A stretch of DNA of 64,000 nt from an uncultured Coriobacteriia bacterium. Lineage in GTDB: Bacteria; Actinomycetota; Coriobacteriia; Coriobacteriales; QAMH01. The notes beneath the pieces are model-generated. The model saw nothing but the letters and a program-made list of their open reading frames with translations. It was not told the origin of the DNA and did no database searches. The position numbers were made by a program, and so were the translations under genes. The stretch lies in contig CAOKAE010000001.1 in assembly GCA_948466335.1 (NCBI GenBank), positions 253,923-317,922 of the forward strand, in the 5' to 3' direction. This document shows positions 24,896 to 33,298 of the stretch, one piece after another (the stretch's first letter is position 1; every line of letters begins with the position of its first letter).

Positions 24896-25222
24896 CTAGG
24901 CGATTTCGCAGTTCATGGTCTTGCCGGCTTCCGGCCACCTTCCGTCGTCTTGATGTGGACGTTCGAGCACGAAGGCCGCCTTGCGGCAGCCGAGCACGCG
25001 CCCCGGCGGCACCGCCTGCTCGGAGCGCAACACTACGCTGTTCCTATCCACGAAGGCGATGTCGAGCCCATAACCCATGCCGATGGTGTGCACGCTTTTG
25101 CAAGGCGCGAGTACGAGTACGCGATTGCCCTCGCCCCAACTCGCATCGGTGCCGAGCAGGCCACGTGCACGGGCGGCGAAGCCCAGGGCAAGCACGAAGC
25201 GCATGTTTTCCCATGTCGTCAC
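24896..25222 (-). CDS. DUF192 family protein
   Basis: 108-residue protein matching DUF192 (MGYGLDIAFVDRNSVVLRSEQAVPPGR; AAFVLE), a small beta-barrel family that is often exported; no signal peptide is seen here. GTG 25222 overlaps the stop of the upstream TadE-like gene by four bases (GTGA), so it is the last gene of the pilus operon by translational coupling. A DUF192 protein as part of a Tad locus suggests a role in assembly or secretion, but this is inference. Confidence 0.82.
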   Translation of the reverse strand: MTTWENMRFVLALGFAARARGLLGTDASWGEGNRVLVLAPCKSVHTIGMGYGLDIAFVDRNSVVLRSEQAVPPGRVLGCRKAAFVLERPHQDDGRWPEAGKTMNCEIA

Positions 25223-25653
25223 AGCAGTTCTCCTGGCGTGTAGGGATCCACGGCGATGCTGCAGCCGTGTTCGAGTGTGGCCGGGGCGCCTGCAATGGAA
25301 AGGGGCCAGGGCGCGAAGCGCAACGTGCAGCGGTAAACCGTCATGCTCGCAAAGGCCGCGCCGGCGTCTTCGTAGCTCACCTCCACCGACGAGCCGTTCT
25401 TGGCGAAGTCGCCTTCGAGTGCCGATTGCACGGCGGCGACGCGGACGTCATCGGCATAGCCGTCCATCGGCGCACTCACGGCCAACGCGAGCACGCGTTG
25501 GGGCGCGATGTGGTCGAAGCGGGCGCATTCGCCTGCGTAGACGAGCATGTCGACTGCGATGACGAGCACGATGAGGATGACCGGCATGATGACGGCGAGC
25601 TCGACGGCCATCTGGCCGTCTTCTCGACGCGAAGCTGCGCGTGACGGGTTCAT
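25219..25653 (-). CDS. TadE-like pseudopilin
   Basis: 144-residue pilin-like protein. A short basic leader ends in Gly, followed by QMAVELAVIMPVILIVLVIAV: the type IVb prepilin pattern with Glu at +5 of the predicted mature protein. The rest is a globular domain with two Cys (YRCTLRF, EHGCSIAV). TadE-like proteins act as minor pilins in Flp pilus assembly. The start (ATG 25653) lies five bases after the stop of the large pseudopilin gene and follows GGAGGATGACGCC. Confidence 0.82.
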   Translation of the reverse strand: MNPSRAASRREDGQMAVELAVIMPVILIVLVIAVDMLVYAGECARFDHIAPQRVLALAVSAPMDGYADDVRVAAVQSALEGDFAKNGSSVEVSYEDAGAAFASMTVYRCTLRFAPWPLSIAGAPATLEHGCSIAVDPYTPGELL

Positions 25654-25657
25654 GGCG

Positions 25658-27754
25658 TCATCCTCCCAACGATCCGAGGAAGCCATCGAGGGCCTCTTCG
25701 AGGCGGGCGTCAAGGTCCTTGGGCATGGGCAGGTACAGCTTGCCGTTGCCGGTGCCGAGTCCGATGTCGGCGAGGGGAATCTCCGCAATCTCCAGCCCAT
25801 GTTCGTCGAGGAATCCGGCAATTTCGGGGACGGCCTTGATGCTGTTGACGAGCCCCTCCATGTCTCCCGTGCTGATCGAGCCGTACATGTGTGCCGCCTG
25901 CTTCATCGACGAGAGGGCCCGTGCGGCGCCACCCGAATCCCGGTCGAGTATGTAGGCCGTGTTGACGAGCACGGGCTTATAGGTATCGAGGTCCGCGGGT
26001 TCGAGACCGGCCGCGCCAAGCGCGTTTTCGAATGTCGATACCGCCCCGTCAGAAAGCGTCGTGCCGATGACGGGGATGGTCCCGAGTACCTTGCGAAAGC
26101 CGGCCTTGAGACCTTCCGTCCCATTTGAGTACGCGGCGAGCATGCTGCCCCAGGCACCGAACGCCGTCTTTGCCGGCCCGGACGCGAGGCTTTCTTGTGG
26201 CACGAGCCCTTCGGCGATGCCCGAGATGACGTTACCCTGATCGCTTGCCTCGTCGGGAGCGAGCGTGGCACCCGAGATGGCGATGCGCGCGGGAACCTGC
26301 GCGTCATCGTCGACGAAGGGAATGCTGCCCGCCTCCGTGCCGGGCGCAATCACGACGCAGATGCAGCCATAGCGTCCCGGTGGTTGGGGGTCGTAGCGCG
26401 AGCCTGCCAGGGACTCGAGCGCTTCGGAGAGCATGCCCCCGATGGACTCCCTTGCCTCATCCAGCGCCTGCTTGGCTTGCTCGCCGTCATTGACGGCTTG
26501 CGCGTAGTCACGCGATGCCTCCACGACCGCGAGGTAGTGGTATTCGAACCCGTTGTCGATTGAGGTCGATGCACTTGGCACGCGGCCGAGCGTGGTGGCG
26601 TTGAACTTGCAGACGGGACAGCGCTGGATGCCTCCCGAATCGATATCGCATACGGCGGCGCTCCCGGCCGCACTGCCCGCGACGCACTGGGGACATCCGC
26701 CGTAGGCATGCAGGTAGCGTACGTCGCCGTTATCCGACACGGGATAGATGGCGCTCGTGTACAGTGACGTGCCCTTGATCTGCTCCGTGTTGCGCGCGAG
26801 CTGCACGAGATGCGGGATTTCCGCACCCGAGGCGTTCGTCTCGATGTAGCCACGGGATACTTCGCTGCGCGCATAGGCGTAGAATTGCTTGCGGGCGACC
26901 GATTCGGCAATCCTCTCCGGAGACCCGGACGCAAAGGCCCCCGGTTCGGCACGGTAGCGCGCCTCGTAGTACGCTTGCGCACGGGACAGCGCAACCGAGA
27001 AGCTCCACCGGTCCGATGACGAGAAATAGGGATTGCGCGCTTCGGATATGGTCGAGAGCTTGCCTGCGCGCTCGAACATGCTCATGCCCTCGTTACCGCA
27101 ATCTGCCAGCCAGGCTCGCTCCTTCGCGGCGTCCTCGCGTTCCTGGGCCTCTTTCTGCCGCATGCTCGCCTCTTGGATTTGGGGTTCCCTGGCCTCTATT
27201 TCCCTGGTTGTCTCCTCTACCTTCGTGTTGTCGGGAATCGATATCTCGACGCCTTGCAAGGGCGAGGCAATGGCGATGCCCGCATAGGGAATGCCGCTCG
27301 CGTCCGCGTTTGCCCCTACGACCTGGGCCGCCCGTATGGCGCAGACGGCGGGCAGCGCCTTCTGCGCGGCCTGCAGTCCCCTGATGGCCGAATCGACGAA
27401 CGTGTCGCGAGCTTGCAACACCTTCGAGCCGAGAGCCGCGATTTCGGTCGCGGCGCCTTGGGCGCCGGGAATGAACGCGGCAACGGCGGAGACGGCGTAT
27501 ATGGTGAGCCCCAGCAGTGAAAACGAGAGGGCGGTGGCGTCAACAGCCTGGCCTGCGGTCACGAACTCGGCGACGACGTTTTCTGCCGCCAGAGCCCCCG
27601 CATCGGCGACGTATTGGATTTGGCCCGAGTGCGAGCCCACGCTGACGCCTCTCGTGCACACGAAGACGAGAGCGCACACGACGAGGAGGGCGACGGCGGC
27701 AGCGGGCGTGGTGAAACCACCTTCGGAGCGCGTGAAGGTCAGGGACTCGTTCAT
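25658..27754 (-). CDS. Large pilus-associated TadG-like protein
   Basis: 698-residue protein. The N-terminus has a short leader ending SEGG, then FTTPAAAVALLVVCALVF, like a pseudopilin but with Ala instead of Glu at +5. A long helical region follows (about 130-250, Glu/Ala/Arg-rich). At about 365-400 there is a zinc-ribbon-like pair CPQC ... CPVC. The C-terminal half is Gly/Ala-rich. Position and N-terminus suggest a TadG-type minor component; no von Willebrand domain is visible. The ATG overlaps the upstream stop by four bases (ATGA). The zinc-ribbon motif in an extracytoplasmic protein is unusual. Confidence 0.75.
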   Translation of the reverse strand: MNESLTFTRSEGGFTTPAAAVALLVVCALVFVCTRGVSVGSHSGQIQYVADAGALAAENVVAEFVTAGQAVDATALSFSLLGLTIYAVSAVAAFIPGAQGAATEIAALGSKVLQARDTFVDSAIRGLQAAQKALPAVCAIRAAQVVGANADASGIPYAGIAIASPLQGVEISIPDNTKVEETTREIEAREPQIQEASMRQKEAQEREDAAKERAWLADCGNEGMSMFERAGKLSTISEARNPYFSSSDRWSFSVALSRAQAYYEARYRAEPGAFASGSPERIAESVARKQFYAYARSEVSRGYIETNASGAEIPHLVQLARNTEQIKGTSLYTSAIYPVSDNGDVRYLHAYGGCPQCVAGSAAGSAAVCDIDSGGIQRCPVCKFNATTLGRVPSASTSIDNGFEYHYLAVVEASRDYAQAVNDGEQAKQALDEARESIGGMLSEALESLAGSRYDPQPPGRYGCICVVIAPGTEAGSIPFVDDDAQVPARIAISGATLAPDEASDQGNVISGIAEGLVPQESLASGPAKTAFGAWGSMLAAYSNGTEGLKAGFRKVLGTIPVIGTTLSDGAVSTFENALGAAGLEPADLDTYKPVLVNTAYILDRDSGGAARALSSMKQAAHMYGSISTGDMEGLVNSIKAVPEIAGFLDEHGLEIAEIPLADIGLGTGNGKLYLPMPKDLDARLEEALDGFLGSLGG

Positions 27755-28224
27755 TTCCACGCCCCGATCCAACGCGATGGGTCGTACCCCTGGCCGCCTA
27801 CCCAACCGGGGATGGACGAGCAGGAGATGTCAACGCGCTGCACGATGCCGCCATCATCGCCAATGGTGTTCGTGAGCCCGGCGAGTATCCCGAAAAGCGG
27901 CAGGGGGTCGGCATGGTTCTCGATGATCACGTTTGCCGTGCCGTCAGACGAGCGCGACCAGTTGATGCCCCAATCCTCGCCGATGTGGAAGATGGGAATC
28001 TTCGGTATCGCCTCGAGACGCCGCTCGACGTAGGCGCGTATCGTCGCATCACCGCCCGTGTTCGTGGCAACGAGGCGACATCCTTCCGTGGCAGCGGCGT
28101 TCATGATGCATCGGTTGTAGAGCAGCACGCTAGGTTGCAGGAGTAACCCGAAAACGATGAGGAGGACAGGCAGGAGCACCGCTGCCTCGACCGTGGATTG
28201 TCCCGATTCAGAACAGAAGCGCAT
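27751..28224 (-). CDS. TadE-like minor pilin
   Basis: 157-residue pseudopilin. The leader MRFCSESG is followed by QSTVEAAVLLPVLLIVFGLL, the prepilin cleavage pattern with Glu at +5. The body has Cys pairs (CIMNAAATEGC) and ends in GWVGGQGYDPSRW. GGGAGGACTTTTCG precedes ATG 28224, which lies 17 bases inside the end of the gene before it. Likely a minor pilin of the Flp pilus. Confidence 0.85.
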   Translation of the reverse strand: MRFCSESGQSTVEAAVLLPVLLIVFGLLLQPSVLLYNRCIMNAAATEGCRLVATNTGGDATIRAYVERRLEAIPKIPIFHIGEDWGINWSRSSDGTANVIIENHADPLPLFGILAGLTNTIGDDGGIVQRVDISCSSIPGWVGGQGYDPSRWIGAWK

Positions 28225-28405
28225 CGAAAAGTCCTCCCATGGTTCCCAGCGCATGCGAGGCATTTGCCTCCATGAGCGAACTCAGGCCACCTGTCGCCAC
28301 GAATCGCCAGAGGGCCGCAAGCGCGCCCATGAGCGCGATGAACGCGAGTCCGACGACGAGGTATTCGACCGAGGCCTGGCCCTTTTCCCGCAACCGCATG
28401 TGCAT
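28208..28405 (-). CDS. Flp-like small pilin or pseudopilin
   Basis: 65-residue protein: basic leader MHMRLREKG, then QASVEYLVVGLAFIALMGAL, with Gly at -1, Glu at +5 and Tyr at +6 as in Flp pilins. After the helix only about 30 residues remain (SLMEANASHALGTMGGLFDALLF). It begins at the stop of the flp gene with a one-base overlap. It could be a second major-type pilin subunit or an initiator. Confidence 0.78.
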   Translation of the reverse strand: MHMRLREKGQASVEYLVVGLAFIALMGALAALWRFVATGGLSSLMEANASHALGTMGGLFDALLF

Positions 28406-28611
28406 CACAAACCGTTGATTCCGCTCGAGATGGCATCCCAGAGCTCGCCTATGCGTCCGCGAAACGCCGCGATGGCAATCATGGCGATGACCGCGAGCAC
28501 ACCGACGAGAATCGCGTATTCGGTAGTGCCCTGGCCCCTCTCGTGCAGACACCTAACCCGCGTCACCGTCTTGGCGTAGGCACCGAGCGCCCAATCGTTG
28601 ATTCTTTTCAT
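28405..28611 (-). CDS. flp: Flp major pilin
   Basis: 68-residue prepilin of the Flp/Fap family. The leader ends in HERG, and the mature chain starts QGTTEYAILVGVLAVIAM with Glu+5 and Tyr+6, the hallmark of Flp pilins. The 26-residue leader is longer than most. A strong ribosome-binding site (AAGGAGAG) precedes ATG 28611, fitting high expression of the structural subunit. The prepilin peptidase needed to cut it is not in this window. Confidence 0.88.
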   Translation of the reverse strand: MKRINDWALGAYAKTVTRVRCLHERGQGTTEYAILVGVLAVIAMIAIAAFRGRIGELWDAISSGINGL

Positions 28612-28633
28612 GACTTTCTCTCCTTACTCTTGC

Positions 28634-29377
28634 TTAGAAACCCGTCTGGACAAATTGGAGAAGCACCGGCCCCATGACCAGGATGAGCATGGCGGGCAAG
28701 ATGCATGTTCCCGTTGGGATGAGAAGCTTGACCGGGGCCTTGGCAATCTGGCGCTCGATGGCGGTGTGCCTGCGCTGGCGAATGTCGGCCGAGAAACGGC
28801 CGAGCATGTCGGCGAGGGGCGATCCGTGGTGGATTGCCTGGAGGGACGTTTCCGAGAAACGCCTGATTGCCTTGGAGTTGACGCGTGCCGAAAGTGTCGC
28901 CAGGGCCTCCTTGCGCGAGGCAAGGCCGCTTTCCCATTCGAGTCGCGTCTCGCGCAGGTGACGGGCAAGCGTGTTGTCGAATTTGGTGCAGTACAGATCG
29001 AGTGCCGCGTCAAAGGACAGGCCCGAGCGCACGCCCATGGCCACGATGTCGGCCATCACGTCGACCTGCTCGTCGCATGCGCTGCGCAGCTCACGCCCGT
29101 GCCGCGCGTCGAGCATCGCGGGTGCGCGGCGTGAGAGCACATAGGCCATGACAACGCAGGGTGCGAGCAGCCACGGCGTGATGGCGTAGGATACGACGAC
29201 GCCAGCGCCGCAAAACGCGAGGAAGCTCAAAGTGGGGTCGCGCAGCATGTCCTCGACATTGAACGACTGACGGGGCCGTGCCAGGAGACCAATGCGCGTG
29301 CAAATCAGTCGCGCGCAGAGATAGACGCACGCGCAGGCAAGCGCGCATGAGGTCAGGCGCAGTGGGAAGGCGAGCAT
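28634..29377 (-). CDS. tadC: TadC, type II secretion F-domain platform protein
   Basis: 247-residue inner-membrane protein with hydrophobic segments at about 6-28 and 50-80 and at the C-terminus (VKLLIPTGTCILPAMLILVM). The T2SSF-type core lies in between (ADIVAMGVRSGLSFDAALDLY; FSETSLQAIHHGSPLADML). With TadB it forms the membrane platform moved by the TadA ATPase. Its start follows the tadB stop directly (adjacent bases), so the two are coupled. Confidence 0.88.
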   Translation of the reverse strand: MLAFPLRLTSCALACACVYLCARLICTRIGLLARPRQSFNVEDMLRDPTLSFLAFCGAGVVVSYAITPWLLAPCVVMAYVLSRRAPAMLDARHGRELRSACDEQVDVMADIVAMGVRSGLSFDAALDLYCTKFDNTLARHLRETRLEWESGLASRKEALATLSARVNSKAIRRFSETSLQAIHHGSPLADMLGRFSADIRQRRHTAIERQIAKAPVKLLIPTGTCILPAMLILVMGPVLLQFVQTGF

Positions 29378-30151
29378 CTACACCGCCTCCTCGAGGTCGA
29401 CCGTGAAGTCGATGGCAAGGGCACGCCGCACGAGGAACACGCCCGCCACCTCGAGCAGAATCGCGAGGACGAAGAGGCAGACACCGAGTGGCGAGCCTAG
29501 AAACTCCACGAGATAGCCGGGCGAGAAGATCGAGAGGATGCCGAGCAGCGCGAAGGGCATGAGCGCGACGATGCGACTCGAGAGGCGCCCCTGTGCGGTC
29601 TTGGTGCGAAGGTCTTCCTTGAGTTCGGCAGACTGCTGGAGGAGCGCCGAGACGCTTTCGAGTATGCTCGTGAGGCTGCCGCCGGATTGGTGTTGTATCT
29701 CCATCGCAACGGCAAGGTACGCAAATTCGGAACCGCCCGTGCGGGCGCGCAGCTTCTCGAGCGCTTCGTCAAAGCCCTGTCCGGCCTCCAGGTCCCATAT
29801 CGTGCGCTTGAGTTCTCCGGCAAGGGGCTCGTCGCAGTTGTCGGCGGCGTAGCGCAACGCCATGATGAGCGACGAGCCGGATTCGAGCGCGATGCAGAGC
29901 AGACGCAGCACCTCGGGCATGCCCTTTTCCAGCTCTTCGGCGTATCTCCTCTCACGGGCTTTGCCAAAAACGGGGGCAAGCAACTTGGTCGAGGCGATGC
30001 GGGCCTTCGCGTCTTCGAGCAGGAGTCGTTTGTCGACATGTGCGAGCTTCGCGCCCGGTCGCCCGTGCATGAGCAGGAGTACCGCCTTGTGAACACAGGA
30101 AAAGGTCGCGATTATGCTGCCAAGCAGCAGCAACGCACTGATTGCACCCAT
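29378..30151 (-). CDS. tadB: TadB, type II secretion F-domain platform protein
   Basis: 257-residue inner-membrane protein: N-terminal helix (about 3-25), cytoplasmic F-domain (PEVLRLLCIALESGSSLIMALRY; EIQHQSGGSLTSILESVS) and two C-terminal helices. ATG 30151 is preceded by GGAGGAGG and lies 40 bases inside the end of tadA, so tadA's final residues overlap this start. Platform partner of TadC. Confidence 0.88.
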   Translation of the reverse strand: MGAISALLLLGSIIATFSCVHKAVLLLMHGRPGAKLAHVDKRLLLEDAKARIASTKLLAPVFGKARERRYAEELEKGMPEVLRLLCIALESGSSLIMALRYAADNCDEPLAGELKRTIWDLEAGQGFDEALEKLRARTGGSEFAYLAVAMEIQHQSGGSLTSILESVSALLQQSAELKEDLRTKTAQGRLSSRIVALMPFALLGILSIFSPGYLVEFLGSPLGVCLFVLAILLEVAGVFLVRRALAIDFTVDLEEAV

Positions 30152-31455
30152 TGCTCCACCTCCTCCTTGTTTGCCACGCCCATGAACGGAAGGTCATCGA
30201 TCCATGGGGGAAGCTCGTTCCACTCGTAGCGCCGCATGCGCCTGTTCCAGCTCACGACCGGCATGAAGCTTTGACGTCCCTGTGCCGGACGGTCGTCATC
30301 GCGGCGCATGGCAATCTGCGTGATGCGCCGCTTGCCGCCTGCTAGACGGTCCTGCTGTACGACGAGGTCGAGCGCGGACGCGATTTGCTCCTCGATGATT
30401 TCGGTGGGCAGGTCCATGCCGTAGCGCACCATCATCACGAGACGGGGAATGACCTCGGAGGGCGAGTTCGCGTGCAGCGTCGTCAGTGACCCGTCGTGCC
30501 CCGTGTTCATGGCCTGCAGCATGTCGAGAGCCTCGGCGCCGCGGCATTCGCCCACGATGATACGGTCTGGTCGCATGCGCAGCGCATTGATGACGAGCTC
30601 GCGGATGGATACCTCCCCGCGTCCCTCGGCGTTTGCCAGGCGAGCCTCGAGTCGCACGACGTGCGGATGCTGGTCGAACCTGAGCTCGGCGCTGTCCTCG
30701 ATCGTGACGATGCGCTCCTCATGGGGAATGAGGCGTGACAGCGCGTTGAGCAACGTCGTCTTGCCGCCGCCCGTACCGCCCGAGACGGCGATGTTCCTGC
30801 GGGACCGCACCGCCCAGGCAAGCAGCTGTGCCATCTCGGGCGAGAGCGCATCCATATCGACGAGCTCGCCAAGCGTGAATGACCGGGCACGGAACTTGCG
30901 TATGGTGAGCGCGGTTCCGCCGATCGCGACAGGCGGGATGACGACGTTGACGCGATGTCCCTCTGGCAGGCGGGCGTTCACGATGGGGCACTGCTCGTCA
31001 ACGCGCCTTCCGAGCGGCGAGACGATGCGGTCGATGACGAGCCGCAGTTGCTCCTCGGAGTCGTAGCGCTCGGTGCTGCTGCATATGACGCCGTCGCGTT
31101 CGAAGAAGACGGAGTCGGGGGCATTCACCATGATCTCGGTGATAGAGTCATCCTTGAGCATCTTCTCGATGGGCCCGAGGCCGAGCACCATGTCGAGCGT
31201 CTGCTCGATGAGGGCCGAGCGTTCGATGTCGTTCATGGGCGCGAAGTCGTGGGCGCTCAGGATCTGGTCGATGCAGACGGCAAGCTCGCGTCGCGCCCGC
31301 TCACGCCCTTGACCGAGCAGCTGGGCGATACGTTCACTTGGAATCTCGCGGTAGAGCAGCTCGCGTAGCCGTGCATGCCCCTTCTCGGAGAGGGCGGCGT
31401 TGTCCTCATTTGCCGCAACTTGCGCGCCCTGACGTATGTAGTCACCGAGCTTCAT
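30112..31455 (-). CDS. tadA: TadA/CpaF pilus assembly ATPase
   Basis: 447-residue secretion ATPase. N-terminal domain (about 1-200) includes GLGPIEKMLKDDSITEIMVN, typical of CpaF. Walker A GGTGGGKT lies at 226-233, the Asp box follows as ERIVTIEDSAEL, Walker B is RMRPDRIIVGECRGAEA, and the His box is TGHDGSLTTLHAN. All catalytic parts are intact. After the core there is a tail of about 60 residues with aromatic clusters and CCC near the end (VRCCCLAA), partly overlapping tadB. ATG 31455 overlaps the tadZ stop by four bases (ATGA). Confidence 0.93.
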   Translation of the reverse strand: MKLGDYIRQGAQVAANEDNAALSEKGHARLRELLYREIPSERIAQLLGQGRERARRELAVCIDQILSAHDFAPMNDIERSALIEQTLDMVLGLGPIEKMLKDDSITEIMVNAPDSVFFERDGVICSSTERYDSEEQLRLVIDRIVSPLGRRVDEQCPIVNARLPEGHRVNVVIPPVAIGGTALTIRKFRARSFTLGELVDMDALSPEMAQLLAWAVRSRRNIAVSGGTGGGKTTLLNALSRLIPHEERIVTIEDSAELRFDQHPHVVRLEARLANAEGRGEVSIRELVINALRMRPDRIIVGECRGAEALDMLQAMNTGHDGSLTTLHANSPSEVIPRLVMMVRYGMDLPTEIIEEQIASALDLVVQQDRLAGGKRRITQIAMRRDDDRPAQGRQSFMPVVSWNRRMRRYEWNELPPWIDDLPFMGVANKEEVEQWVQSVRCCCLAA

Positions 31456-32240
31456 GGGAAGAAGCGCCTCGCTCTCTTGCGTTCGCTGGCCGAAAACTCG
31501 ATTCCGATGCGGGGGAGGAGTGCGGCCAGAAGTGATTCGACATCGGATGTGGGCGATGCCCCCTCCTCGACAAGCTCCTCGATGCGACCTGTGCCGACGA
31601 GCGCCTCGACCGACGCCTTGCCATCTGCGAGCCGAAACAGCTCCTCGCAGCCGAGCGAATCTTCGATGCGCTCGATTTCGCCACGGGACAGTCCCGAGGC
31701 GCGGTTGAGCACGAAGGCGATGCGCGCTCCGGGAATACCGAGGCGCTGGCAGAGCTCGAGGGCCTTGATGGCCCCGTACACCGATGACCGCCGCTGGTCC
31801 ATGACAAGCAACACGAGGTCGGAGTTGCACAGAAGCTCGCCCGTGAGTCCCGACCAGAACTGTCCGGTGTCGGCGATGACGAGGTCGTAGCTCGTGCGGG
31901 ACCCCTCCACGAGACGGGCCGTGGCCTCGGATATCTCCTCGGCGACCTCGGGTAGGATCGGTGCCTTGAAGAGGTCGAGCTGCGCCGAGATGGGCACGGG
32001 GATGCAGGCCTCTCCCTGGGCAAGCGACGAGAGCTTGACGTCGAGTCCGAGCCAGAATCCCATGTCGCCAAACTGCAGGTCACCCTCGACGATGGCGGTC
32101 TTGGTGCCCCGTGCCGCGGTCAGGTGAGCGGCAATGAGCGCGATCGTGCTCTTGCCGACGCCCCCGCTTGCGGACACCAGCGTGATGAGCGGTGCGCGCC
32201 GTGCGCTTTGCGCGGAGCATGTGGGCTGGACGGGGTCCAT
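31452..32240 (-). CDS. tadZ: TadZ/CpaE-like ParA-family ATPase
   Basis: 262-residue MinD/ParA-type protein that in Tad systems places the assembly machine. Walker A is SASGGVGKSTIALIAA, followed by VEGDLQFGDMGFWLGL and VIADTGQFWSGL (switch regions). The usual N-terminal receiver-like domain of CpaE is absent; only about 17 residues precede the P-loop strand. ATG 32240 lies one base after the cpaB stop. Confidence 0.87.
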   Translation of the reverse strand: MDPVQPTCSAQSARRAPLITLVSASGGVGKSTIALIAAHLTAARGTKTAIVEGDLQFGDMGFWLGLDVKLSSLAQGEACIPVPISAQLDLFKAPILPEVAEEISEATARLVEGSRTSYDLVIADTGQFWSGLTGELLCNSDLVLLVMDQRRSSVYGAIKALELCQRLGIPGARIAFVLNRASGLSRGEIERIEDSLGCEELFRLADGKASVEALVGTGRIEELVEEGASPTSDVESLLAALLPRIGIEFSASERKRARRFFP

Positions 32241-32241
32241 G

Positions 32242-32901
32242 CTATTCCATCTGACTCGCCGCGCTGCTGCCGGGTAGGACGAAGTGGATGGTCCCCTTGG
32301 CCGAGGCGGCAATGAGGTCACTGACGCTCGAGGGCTTGACCGCGAGCGTGACCCAGGAAATCTGGCCGTCCTTGCCGTCGTCCAGCGTGCTCGTCTCGAG
32401 CACGAGGATATGCTCGCCGAGCATCGTGATCTCGCCCGATGATGCCTCGACGTATACATCCACGACCGAGCCGGCCCTTATGGCGCCGCCTACCGCGAGC
32501 ACGTCATCGGACGCGACGCTTGCCGCCGCCAGGCCGTCGGGCACGGTGATGCGCGAAGAACCATCGCCCACGCGCTCGAGCAGCACCGGCTCGTTCACGC
32601 GAATCTCGGTTTGCGCGACAAGCCCCTCGAGCTCGTCGTAGCTTTGTGCCGCCTGTCCCTGGGGCAGGAAGTCGACGAGCCATTCCTGCACGCTTGCGTT
32701 CGACTCGTCTATGACGCTGCCGATGGGAATCGTCTTGCTTGCCACGAGCACTTCGACGCGCTCGCCACCGTAGCTGCGAATCGCGGACGCCCGTGCCATC
32801 GCAGCCTCGGACTGTATCGTCGCCGTATAGGCGAACACGCAGAGCGCGGCCACGATGCCGCATGCCGCCGCGATGATTGCCTGTTTGCGTTGCTTCGTCA
32901 T
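32242..32901 (-). CDS. cpaB: CpaB/RcpC-like pilus protein with SAF domain
   Basis: 219-residue protein: one N-terminal membrane helix (about 8-28), SAF-type domain (VEVLVASKTIPIGSVID; VPDGLAAASVAS) and a C-terminal RcpC-like segment (VTLAVKPSSVSDLIAAS). In Gram-negative Tad systems it helps secretin assembly. Here there is no secretin, so it probably acts at the cell surface. It is the first gene of the operon; GGAGGTGAC precedes the ATG. Confidence 0.85.
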   Translation of the reverse strand: MTKQRKQAIIAAACGIVAALCVFAYTATIQSEAAMARASAIRSYGGERVEVLVASKTIPIGSVIDESNASVQEWLVDFLPQGQAAQSYDELEGLVAQTEIRVNEPVLLERVGDGSSRITVPDGLAAASVASDDVLAVGGAIRAGSVVDVYVEASSGEITMLGEHILVLETSTLDDGKDGQISWVTLAVKPSSVSDLIAASAKGTIHFVLPGSSAASQME

Positions 32902-33052
32902 GTCACCTCCAACACCTTCGTTTTGGAGATGTGACTATGCGACGGATGGCACCGAGCAAACCACCCCGACAACCTGTACGTTTTCGGACTGGATTCGGGG
33001 CAAATTCAGACCAGGTTCAGAGCGAAATCAGATTTCGCCATTTCGCCTAGCG

Positions 33053-33290
33053 ATGGACAGGCCACAGAGCCGAGGTTAAGGGAGCGCATAACCAAATAAC
33101 CCAGCGTCGGATAGACCGCCGAACCGAGGTTAAGGGAGCGAGCCGTAAGGCCCGCGAAGCGGGCTGTCGGGGAGCGACCATCGAGGTGAGGTGGTCTGGC
33201 CGACGCATCCGCGAAGTGGGCCGTCGGGGAGCGACCATCGAGGCGAAGGGGCGTGTCCATCGCCCCCATCGAGGTGAGGCGGTCTATCCG
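33053..33290 (+). repeat. Tandem/imperfect copies of a ~90-bp element (family C)
   Basis: Region between the pilus operon and the TrkA genes. CGAGGTTAAGGGAGCG occurs twice (about 33071 and 33124), GTCGGGGAGCGACCATCGAGG twice (about 33168 and 33225, given here as one 20-base core plus G), and ATCGAGGTGAGG twice. The block 33115-33200 matches 53096-53186 in inverted orientation. No gene or terminator is recognisable within it. Confidence 0.8.
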
Positions 33291-33298
33291 ACGCCCCT

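Noticed and set aside
22545..24938. Open frame of 797 codons on the minus strand over the amidohydrolase
   Set aside because: Antisense shadow of two well-supported genes, with no ribosome-binding site or domain.
32902..33298. A small gene in the gap between cpaB and the TrkA-like gene
   Set aside because: Open frames here are translations of the family C repeats; none has a ribosome-binding site or protein-like composition.
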